DNA of 39,297 bases. It comes from a virus. The translations under genes were made by a program, and so were the position numbers. The notes under the pieces were generated by a model. It did no database searches, was not told the DNA's origin, and worked only from the letters and a program-made list of their open reading frames with translations. The stretch spans positions 1-39,297 of IMG/VR virus record IMGVR_UViG_3300008469_000008. One strand, written 5' to 3'. Shown piece after piece: positions 32,136 through 38,749 of this stretch; the stretch's first letter is position 1, and every line of letters starts with the position of its first letter.

Positions 32136-32306
32136 ATGAAAATAGAGCGGACTGAAGAATATAAAATGTATCTTCGATTACAACTCAAGCAATTTATAAA
32201 AGATCCTAAAAAGCTCGAGATTATGGTCGAAGAATATTTCCTTGCTTTTCAAGACGGTATTAAATTCGCACAGGGTAGGTTAATTTTAGATGATAAAAAT
32301 GTGTGA
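32136..32306 (+). CDS. Small helical protein (56 aa)
   Basis: A 56-codon frame (MKIERTEEYKMYLRLQLKQF...) starting 2 nt after the previous stop and overlapping the next gene by 17 nt. It is a continuous predicted helix with many charged residues (KKLEIMVEEYFLAFQDGIKF). No family recognised. Confidence 0.55.
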   Translation: MKIERTEEYKMYLRLQLKQFIKDPKKLEIMVEEYFLAFQDGIKFAQGRLILDDKNV

Positions 32307-32544
32307 TGATTGCTTCGAAGAATTTGAAGCTGAAAATAAAAAAGTTACTGTATGTAAAAATTGTAAGCCTGAATTTGAACCATTCACTTCGGCTGATAAA
32401 ACTGGAAGTATCTGGCAATTAGTTCATACTAGGGGTTTTAAGTCTCAAGATGAGATTGATTACTATCAGTTTGTTAAGTCTGAACATAAAAGACTTTGTG
32501 GTAAAGATCTACCAAAAGTTAAAGAAATTGTAAAAGGAAAATAA
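32290..32544 (+). CDS. Zinc-ribbon protein (84 aa)
   Basis: This 84-residue protein begins MIKMCDDCFEEFEAENKKVT and then has CKNC, giving two CxxC pairs 12 residues apart, a compact zinc ribbon. The rest (SIWQLVHTRGFKSQDEIDYY and a KSEHKRLCGKDLPK end) is helical. Such proteins often bind nucleic acid or act as adaptors. The start ATG overlaps the previous gene. Confidence 0.65.
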   Translation: MIKMCDDCFEEFEAENKKVTVCKNCKPEFEPFTSADKTGSIWQLVHTRGFKSQDEIDYYQFVKSEHKRLCGKDLPKVKEIVKGK

Positions 32545-32864
32545 TGAGTAAAGATCAATTGAAAGAAGTTCAAAAAGAACGTGGTAATGTTTATGGTAAA
32601 TTTATAGATCATTCTCGAGCTGTTGATAAAATAGTTGATATTTTGAAAGATGTAAATATTCGTAAGAATGGATCTAAAGGTTTTGAAGATTGGCCTGAAG
32701 GTTTTGAAACATCAGCTTTTTATATGGTTAGTAAATTAGTTCGATTGGCTACTACACCAGATCATATAGATAGTGCTTTAGATCTTAGTAGTTATGCAGA
32801 TTTGTGGCTTAAAATTATTGAGGAGCAAGTTGATGAAACAAGCAATAAAAATTCTAAGAACTAA
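32544..32864 (+). CDS. DUF6378-like all-helical phage protein
   Basis: This 106-residue protein has the pattern of DUF6378: KERGNVYGKFIDHSRAVDKI near the start, MVSKLVRLATTPDHIDSALD, then LSSYADLWLKII. The order 'RG..YG', 'KL.RL...P.H.DS..D..sYA' is typical. The fold appears all-alpha and it may be related to MazG-type NTP pyrophosphatases; I have no proof of that. It overlaps the thymidylate-synthase-like gene by 32 nt, so translation is probably coupled. Confidence 0.65.
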   Translation: MSKDQLKEVQKERGNVYGKFIDHSRAVDKIVDILKDVNIRKNGSKGFEDWPEGFETSAFYMVSKLVRLATTPDHIDSALDLSSYADLWLKIIEEQVDETSNKNSKN

Positions 32865-33540
32865 TCTTCTTAGAAACGGTAAAGTTGTAAAGACTAAAAA
32901 ATGGCAAGGTATTGAAAATCCACCTGAGTTCTTGGAATTACTCCATGCTAGAATTATGATACCTATGTCACAGACTATACCTGAAATGGTTAAAGAGGCA
33001 CAACCGATGTTACCCTGGGCTGATATTCATTTCGAAGAACGAGTTGGGGGTCTACCATTAAATCCCCCACCTAGTCATAAGTTGTGGTTAAAAGGTAATG
33101 ATGAATATATGAGTGGTGATAAATTTAGTCATTCGTATCCCGAAAGATTTTGGAGTAAAGATCTTCATACCGGTATTCGTTTTCCAATTGGTGATCTAAG
33201 TGATCTAATCAATTTGTTAAAGGATCAACCCGATACTCGTCAGGCATATTTACCTATATATTTCCCAGAAGATATTGCAGCAGCTGTGATTGGTGAGCGA
33301 ATACCTTGTACACTTGGTTTTCATTTTATAGTCCGTAATGGTAAGCTCGATTTATTTTATCCGATGAGAAGTTGTGATGTTATTCGCCACATGCATAATG
33401 ATTTATATATGGCTAATCGATTGGCACTATATGTAAAAGAGCAAGCTGGTCTAGAGGTTACTCTCGGAAATATCCATTTTGTAGCTACATCATTACATTG
33501 TTTTACAAATGATCGTTACGCTATTGAAAAGGCTATATGA
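32833..33540 (+). CDS. Thymidylate synthase-family dCMP hydroxymethylase (predicted)
   Basis: The ATG at 32833 has AGGAG 7 nt upstream, giving 235 residues. From Cys159 on it aligns without gaps to E. coli ThyA: IPCTLGFHFIVRNGKL and MRSCDV match PCH..FQFYVADGKL and QRSCDV. Cys159 is the nucleophile, Arg179 and Ser180 bind phosphate. The ThyA Asn177 position is Asp190 (HMHNDLYMA against LGLPFNIAS). An Asp at this site distinguishes T4 dCMP hydroxymethylase from thymidylate synthase, because it pairs with the amino group of cytosine. It would therefore make 5-hydroxymethyl-dCMP (or a related adduct) with methylene-tetrahydrofolate. Its stop overlaps the AsnB-like ATG. Confidence 0.8.
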   Translation: MKQAIKILRTNLLRNGKVVKTKKWQGIENPPEFLELLHARIMIPMSQTIPEMVKEAQPMLPWADIHFEERVGGLPLNPPPSHKLWLKGNDEYMSGDKFSHSYPERFWSKDLHTGIRFPIGDLSDLINLLKDQPDTRQAYLPIYFPEDIAAAVIGERIPCTLGFHFIVRNGKLDLFYPMRSCDVIRHMHNDLYMANRLALYVKEQAGLEVTLGNIHFVATSLHCFTNDRYAIEKAI

Positions 33541-34820
33541 TGTGCGGGATAATGCTAACAAATAAAAAGTATGATGGCTCGATGAGTCATCGAGGTACTC
33601 GTCAAAGAAAATTGAAAGATCAAAATTCGGGCCTTACATTTATTCATGAACATTTAGCTATACAGGCTCCACAAGGTTATCAAAGTATTATTGAAACTGA
33701 TCGCTATGTTATATTATTTAATGGTGAGTTATTCGTTGATGGCTATGATAATGATTTAGAGTATATTAAAGATATATTTAGCAGCAGATCATTGATCGGT
33801 GCAGTCGACGCTATATCACATCAGGATGGATTTTACTCATTTATAATTTATGATAATCTCCATGATAATGTGATTTGTTTTACAGATCCTTTAGGTAAGA
33901 AACAATTATACTATTCTGACAACGGTATAGCTTCTGAATTACGACCTTTAGACAAAGGCCCAGTTAATCACCTGCATTTATCTAAAACGATAAAATTTGG
34001 CTATGTTACGGACGACTCAACACCATATACAAATATAAAAAGAGTTATGCCAAATCGCATATATAGATTTGATAATGATTTACAGTTTGAATGGTCAAGT
34101 GAACCTTACTATCAATTTAAAGAAGTTGATACCGATCAAGTTGATTTGTATGACCTGATCGGTCAAGCTGTCAAGAATAGATTGAAAGGTCATGAATCAG
34201 TTGGTTTGCTTTTATCTGGTGGACTTGACTCATCAATAATCGCACATCACGCTAAAGATCAAATTGCCAATTCATATTGTGTTGATAATCTAGATGATCT
34301 AGCTTACGCCAATTATATTGATCCAAAAGTAAAAGCGATATTCATTGAAAATCACGATGAGGCTTTAGCTGCTATGGAAATGCCAGTTGATCTCGGTAGT
34401 TTATATCCACAATATTCACTATTCTCTGAAGTGAGTGAAACAGTTGTTCTGACCGGTGATGGTGCTGATGAAGCTTTTGGTGGATACAGACGCATGCTGG
34501 AATATGACTCACAACTATCTGATATTTTTGATGAATTACCTTTTTATCATAATATCCGAATTGACCGCATGTCAATGATACATACTAAAGAGTGTAGAAG
34601 TCCTTTTATGAGTCTACCGGTTATCGAATATGCTATGAGCTTGCCGTACAGTGACCGTGTGAATAAGAAGCATTTACGTGAGAGGTATGATCACATTCTA
34701 CCTGATCGAATTGTTAATCGACCAAAAGAGCCTTTGAAAACTGACACTATCAGATCAAAAAATGGCGTTCAATATCGTAAGCAGCTAGTTGATAAATGGC
34801 TTGAAGGGATTAAGTCATGA
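33540..34820 (+). CDS. AsnB-like glutamine amidotransferase/synthetase
   Basis: I start at 33540 so that Cys2 (MCGIM) becomes the N-terminal nucleophile after Met removal; an ATG 3 nt earlier would block it. The glutaminase half has HRG, LFNGEL and DGFYSF of class II amidotransferases. The synthetase half has the ATP PP-loop SGGLDSS and LTGDGADEAFGGYRRM, and ECRSPFM matching the AsnB family ERxPF. Both domains are complete at 426 residues, shorter than cellular AsnB (about 550). It should move ammonia from glutamine to an AMP-activated carboxylate. It is coupled by overlap to the hydroxymethylase (ATGATG) and to the deaminase (ATGA), which points to nucleotide or DNA modification and not to asparagine supply. 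Confidence 0.85.
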   Translation: MCGIMLTNKKYDGSMSHRGTRQRKLKDQNSGLTFIHEHLAIQAPQGYQSIIETDRYVILFNGELFVDGYDNDLEYIKDIFSSRSLIGAVDAISHQDGFYSFIIYDNLHDNVICFTDPLGKKQLYYSDNGIASELRPLDKGPVNHLHLSKTIKFGYVTDDSTPYTNIKRVMPNRIYRFDNDLQFEWSSEPYYQFKEVDTDQVDLYDLIGQAVKNRLKGHESVGLLLSGGLDSSIIAHHAKDQIANSYCVDNLDDLAYANYIDPKVKAIFIENHDEALAAMEMPVDLGSLYPQYSLFSEVSETVVLTGDGADEAFGGYRRMLEYDSQLSDIFDELPFYHNIRIDRMSMIHTKECRSPFMSLPVIEYAMSLPYSDRVNKKHLRERYDHILPDRIVNRPKEPLKTDTIRSKNGVQYRKQLVDKWLEGIKS

Positions 34821-35320
34821 GTAAAATTAATTCTGTAATGATGAGGACAGCTCACAATTTCGCTTCACTATCATCAGCCAATCGTAAAAAGGTTGGTGCT
34901 GTACTTAGTAATAATGGTCGGATCGTAGCCTGTGGTTATAATGGGACTATACCTGGAGCTGATAATAAGTGTGAAATAGTCTGCCAAGATTGTGATGGGT
35001 ATAAACTTAGTGGTAAACCTAAATGGCAAGATAATCAATATATTGAGTCTACCTGTAAACGTTGTGGTGGTCAGGGTGAAGTTACAAGTGAGTTCGTATT
35101 ACATGCTGAACAGAATATATTAACCTTCTGTAATCGTGAAGGTTTAAAAACTGACGGTTGTACACTATATGTAACCATGGCACCTTGCAAGACTTGTTCA
35201 AAGTTGATCGTGTCTGCAGGTATAAAAGAAGTTTTTTACGATGAAGAATATCGTGATTTAAGTGGGGTTCAATTTCTAAAAGATATTGGATTAAAAGTAG
35301 AACAAATAAAAGGAAATTGA
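34817..35320 (+). CDS. dCMP deaminase with Cys-rich insert
   Basis: This 167-residue protein is a dCMP/cytidine deaminase: ACGYNGTIPGADN, HAEQN (zinc ligand His96, proton shuttle Glu98) and APCKTC (Cys124, Cys127) are complete. Between the first strand and the HAE motif it has an insertion with C52-x3-C56-x2-C59 and C80-x2-C83 (the second half CKRCGGQGE resembles DnaJ-type fingers), giving a second metal site. In T4 the deaminase shifts dCMP to dUMP, balancing the pool for thymidylate and hydroxymethyl-C. The start overlaps AsnB-like by ATGA. Confidence 0.9.
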   Translation: MSKINSVMMRTAHNFASLSSANRKKVGAVLSNNGRIVACGYNGTIPGADNKCEIVCQDCDGYKLSGKPKWQDNQYIESTCKRCGGQGEVTSEFVLHAEQNILTFCNREGLKTDGCTLYVTMAPCKTCSKLIVSAGIKEVFYDEEYRDLSGVQFLKDIGLKVEQIKGN

Positions 35321-35321
35321 A

Positions 35322-35822
35322 ATGAAAAAATATACTAATGATGAGTTACAGGTATTGACTAGCCAATGGGGTCATGATAGAAAAATAACTATCAATGGAA
35401 AGATACCTACACAAACGATTAAATTTGGTGAAGAAATGGCGGAATTATTCGAAGCCGAAACTCCTGACGATGTAAAAGACGCTATCGGTGACATGATTGT
35501 AGTGATCTCGATGATTTGTGATCTTAATGGTACTGCTATTATGGAAATTAATAGAATTGAAGAACTTTATACATCTAGACCATATAACCAAGAAGCCAAT
35601 CTAGTTGTCATGTATGGTAAACTTTGTAAATCAGTAGTTCGTGAAGATGATCAATTAAATAATATTCTGGCCAATATATTACACGCTTTAGATGATATTT
35701 GCTCCGAAAAAGATTTAGATCTAAATGGGTGTTGGAACCTGGCTTATGATGAAATCAAAGATCGTACAGGTACACTTCTTGAAAATGGTAATTTTGTAAA
35801 AGATGAAGATCTTGGTAATTAA
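35322..35822 (+). CDS. MazG-like nucleotide pyrophosphohydrolase
   Basis: This 166-residue all-alpha protein has the MazG signature KFGEEMAELFEAETPDDVKD and AIGDMIVVISMICD (E-x2-x-E ... E/D-x2-D). A C-terminal segment ending EIKDRTGTLLENGNFVKDED is typical of the phage version. MazG-like enzymes split NTPs or dNTPs to the monophosphate. T4 gp56 (dCTPase) shares this fold and removes normal dCTP so that hydroxymethyl-C is used; here the neighbours make a dCTPase-type role plausible but unproved. A second, degenerate half-repeat (residues about 85-140) lacks the Glu pair. Confidence 0.8.
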   Translation: MKKYTNDELQVLTSQWGHDRKITINGKIPTQTIKFGEEMAELFEAETPDDVKDAIGDMIVVISMICDLNGTAIMEINRIEELYTSRPYNQEANLVVMYGKLCKSVVREDDQLNNILANILHALDDICSEKDLDLNGCWNLAYDEIKDRTGTLLENGNFVKDEDLGN

Positions 35823-36252
35823 GCCTTATATCAATCCATACTATTTAACCGTTATCGACGATATGATAAATATACTCGATAACAGTGAACCAGGTAAACG
35901 CCGATGGACTCATGATGAGGTCACCGGTTTACCAAACTACTCGGCAACCACCAGGAGTACATTTCCCGATTGGTCCAAATTCTTTTATGTCAAAACTCCA
36001 AAAGATAGATATATTGATTACTGTATAGTAAATGGGCCTAAGCCGCACGATCACGGTTATTTCAATGGTAATACTAAAGAGCTCAAAAGAATACTTAATA
36101 ACTCAAAAGATGGTGTATTATCAAATTATGATCGTATACAAAAAGCCTGGGAGATTGCCGTATCTGGATTTTTAGATGATCTTGCTGATTTTGAGGAACT
36201 TCATGGTGAAAGATATTACCCTGATGAGGTCTATGAAGATTTTCCTTTTTAA
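35803..36252 (+). CDS. Unrecognised protein at operon end
   Basis: This 149-residue protein overlaps the MazG-like gene by 20 nt and ends the P4 operon. It starts MKILVIKPYINPYYLTVIDD, has an Arg/Trp/Thr-rich middle (GKRRWTHDEVTGLPNYSATT) and PKPHDHGYFNG, and an acidic Tyr/Asp/Glu C-terminus. The His-Asp-His of PHDHG is conspicuous but I cannot link it to a family. Its coupling to the nucleotide enzymes suggests a related task. Confidence 0.65.
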   Translation: MKILVIKPYINPYYLTVIDDMINILDNSEPGKRRWTHDEVTGLPNYSATTRSTFPDWSKFFYVKTPKDRYIDYCIVNGPKPHDHGYFNGNTKELKRILNNSKDGVLSNYDRIQKAWEIAVSGFLDDLADFEELHGERYYPDEVYEDFPF

Positions 36253-36259
36253 CTATATA

Positions 36260-36292
36260 TTAATGTCAATCTAATGTGTATGAATATATACT
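36260..36292 (+). promoter_or_regulatory. P-type promoter P5, right-end small genes
   Basis: TTAATG (36260), CTAATG (36271, 11 bp on) and -10 TATACT (36287, 16 bp after the second hexamer start), 31 nt before the ATG at 36324. Confidence 0.75.
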
Positions 36293-36323
36293 GATCCTAT
36301 CAAAACATAAAAGGATAAAAAGT

Positions 36324-36548
36324 ATGAAAGATAAAAAAGTTGATAATCTACCTAAAGCCATAAATCTGGCTGATTATGATAATCTTAAGAGTGTTGAAAT
36401 ATCACTTGATGATTTAAAGCCCCTTAGAAGCCATATAATCTCACTTGAGGATCTTATTAAGAGTGAACAGAAAAGACACGTAATAGCTATATCAAAGTTA
36501 CAATTAGAGCTATTAGAAAAACCTATTAAATTAAATATTTATTGCTAA
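36324..36548 (+). CDS. Small unknown protein (74 aa)
   Basis: I use the ATG at 36324 (AAAAGGA 8 nt before it), giving 74 residues; a longer frame from 36276 would start inside promoter P5. The protein (MKDKKVDNLPKAINLADYDN...) has a DLKPLRSHIISLEDLIKSEQ helix and ends with a KLQLELLEKPIKLNI segment. Unknown; it is one of two small genes before the convergent hairpin. Confidence 0.55.
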   Translation: MKDKKVDNLPKAINLADYDNLKSVEISLDDLKPLRSHIISLEDLIKSEQKRHVIAISKLQLELLEKPIKLNIYC

Positions 36549-36558
36549 AGGATAAGTC

Positions 36559-36705
36559 ATGGAAAAAATTACACTGAGAATAACTAACCAGAAAAACGGA
36601 TTAAGTAAATCGATCAATGCCACAAGCTATACGATGATTGATCTGGAGAAAACTTTTAAGGCTTATGAGCCTGCAGGATTTTTGATTAAGATCATAAGAT
36701 CTTAA
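36559..36705 (+). CDS. Small unknown protein (48 aa), last plus-strand gene
   Basis: A 48-codon frame (MEKITLRITNQKNGLSKSIN...) with AAAGGA 7 nt upstream. It is strand-rich, and its final codons lie in the terminator hairpin (36681-36710), so termination and the stop codon overlap. No family recognised. Confidence 0.5.
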   Translation: MEKITLRITNQKNGLSKSINATSYTMIDLEKTFKAYEPAGFLIKIIRS

Positions 36706-36710
36706 TCAAA
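36681..36710. terminator. Bidirectional hairpin at convergent gene ends
   Basis: TTTGATTAAGATC (36681-36693) and its exact reverse complement (36698-36710) form a perfect 13-bp stem with a 4-nt loop (ATAA). It spans the stop codon of the last plus-strand gene and lies 3 nt from the tail fibre stop on the other strand. There is no long T-run after either end, but the stem's ends are A/T rich. As the only structure between the converging arms, it probably stops both. Confidence 0.7.
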
Positions 36711-36712
36711 TG

Positions 36713-38737
36713 CTATATAAGTGATCCACCATATACATATCTACAAGCAAACGGGTATCTCTCTCCACTAGGTAGAACTGTGTCTACACCTTGAATAGGA
36801 CAATAGTAATATTTTATATAATTTGCATTATCCCATAACTGCTGATTCCTTTGAGATTTACCTTCTTCAAAGAATTGCGGCAATATCGCAATATGTTGAT
36901 TATTAGCACCGGCTTGAATTAATGGAGACCATTCTTTACCAAAGGAATAAAAACTCTCAGTAGGTGTTGCTGGATTAAATGTTGTAGCATTACTTAAATA
37001 TAGATCTCTATCTGTAGAATGCATGCCTGTATATAAAGTTTTAATAGTCAAATTTGCAACACTAGCTTCATAATACCCCCTAACATCGACGGCGCCGTCT
37101 AAGCCAAAATCAGTAAGCAATCTAATACTCGCATCAACATTTGCCTTTAAAGTACCTGTATATCTCAGTGTAATATTTTTACAAGTAAGAATATCTCCAA
37201 CTGCAATAGCATTACTTGCCGTTGTTGCACTTGTTTCTATGCCTATCTTTTTAATAACCTTAGGTGCTACAATTTGTAATAACATTTCACTTGCTACATC
37301 TCCTCCATGATAACTGCCGACAAAAGTTCCACTTCCGTCTATCATGACGGTGTCAATACTAGCACCGGTACCGCTATATAAAACTGGTGTAAACACACCC
37401 AAGATAAGAGTATCGTAAAAACCGGCGCTCGGGTTGCTAGTTGTTGGTAAATCACCCACCTCATAGAAGTTAGCTCCGAATACATAACAAAACCCTGACG
37501 CACCTGTATTAGAAATATTAATCACATTGTTTACATTTTTATCTAAATCAATGGAAATTAGTCTTAAATGATTTCCGGATACTAATTCTTTAGGAGCTAT
37601 TGCTGGAACAGTAACACCGTTTATTGTAACTACTATACTATCCGTTGAACCGGTTGAAGTTAGAAACAATAAGTTACCTTTTGTAGAAACGTTACCGTTA
37701 ACCGTAAAAGTAATATCATCTCCAATTGGGACACTGTATGCAAAATCATCAGTATTTCCATCAGGAGCCCAGGCATTGTCTATAGGGGATAAGTAGCTTG
37801 ATAGCCGTAGATCTGATGTAGTAACACCTGCTGATTGAGCAGTAGGCACTCTAGTTATAGCAAACCCACCTGTATGCACATAAGAATTTACCACCCTGAG
37901 TCTATCCCATGTCACCCCTGCATCATTTACCCCTGATCCACCTACACCATTAACTAAATCAAAACGAGCAATTTTACCCGATGTAGTTAGACTAATGATA
38001 GAATAACATTCACTAAAAGGACTCGTTACTGCATTATCTGTCTGTGCTCTTTTTACTATAAGCTTTTCATAAGCTCTCCCAATATCATATTCCCAAGCTT
38101 CTCCGTCTCTAACGATAGTTGCAGTTTTATATACTTTATCTAAAGTACCATTAGTAATAAATGCTCCAGAATAAGTGGTGCCGTTTCCTATTAGTTTTTT
38201 ACCGCCTAAATCTATGTTCGACGTAATTGTTACCTCTTTTTGAGAAACAGTTATATTTGACGCACCAGATCTAACCGCAGCACCTAGAGCTGTTGCGACA
38301 TTCTCATTTTCTACACCTGTAGATCCAACCTGCTTAATATCAATAGTATTATTTATAGGTAATACAACGGCTATATTCCCATTATTTAAAGTGATAGCAT
38401 GTCTCTCATCTATTGTTCCACCGTATGAACTAAGTACCCTATAAGTAGCACCTCCTCCATCTGAAACGGCTGAAAAACCCCTTGTTTTAACCGTTGATCC
38501 AGCTGGTAAATCAACACTAATCATGCTAGTTTTAGTATCAATTATACGGATTACTTCATCGTTTAGATATTTTATCCATTTATATACTAAGTTTTGCCAC
38601 CAGTTAAATGATTGAAATGGGGGCTTTTCAGGAATACCCGCAGGAGCTAACCAGCCCTCATCTTTATGTTGTTGATCAACCTCTACGATATTAACTTCGT
38701 TTTTATCCCATTCGGGAATAGTATTTGGAATAGCCAT
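36713..38737 (-). CDS. Tail fibre / receptor-binding protein
   Basis: This 674-residue protein lies at the end of the tail module. The N-terminus (IPNTIPEWDKNEVNIVEVDQ then FQSFNWWQNLVYKWIKYLND) is a conserved attachment region found in many fibres that bind the baseplate. Residues about 70-130 (SVDLPAGSTVKTRGFSAVSD, GGGATYRVLSS) look like a tailspike-type head domain leading into a right-handed beta-helix; the middle is rich in Gly, Asn, Thr and Ser and suggests a long beta-structure. No catalytic site for polysaccharide cleavage is recognisable. It would recognise the host surface. It is the likeliest site of host-range variation. Confidence 0.8.
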   Translation of the reverse strand: MAIPNTIPEWDKNEVNIVEVDQQHKDEGWLAPAGIPEKPPFQSFNWWQNLVYKWIKYLNDEVIRIIDTKTSMISVDLPAGSTVKTRGFSAVSDGGGATYRVLSSYGGTIDERHAITLNNGNIAVVLPINNTIDIKQVGSTGVENENVATALGAAVRSGASNITVSQKEVTITSNIDLGGKKLIGNGTTYSGAFITNGTLDKVYKTATIVRDGEAWEYDIGRAYEKLIVKRAQTDNAVTSPFSECYSIISLTTSGKIARFDLVNGVGGSGVNDAGVTWDRLRVVNSYVHTGGFAITRVPTAQSAGVTTSDLRLSSYLSPIDNAWAPDGNTDDFAYSVPIGDDITFTVNGNVSTKGNLLFLTSTGSTDSIVVTINGVTVPAIAPKELVSGNHLRLISIDLDKNVNNVINISNTGASGFCYVFGANFYEVGDLPTTSNPSAGFYDTLILGVFTPVLYSGTGASIDTVMIDGSGTFVGSYHGGDVASEMLLQIVAPKVIKKIGIETSATTASNAIAVGDILTCKNITLRYTGTLKANVDASIRLLTDFGLDGAVDVRGYYEASVANLTIKTLYTGMHSTDRDLYLSNATTFNPATPTESFYSFGKEWSPLIQAGANNQHIAILPQFFEEGKSQRNQQLWDNANYIKYYYCPIQGVDTVLPSGERYPFACRYVYGGSLI

Positions 38738-38749
38738 GTTTTTCTCCTT

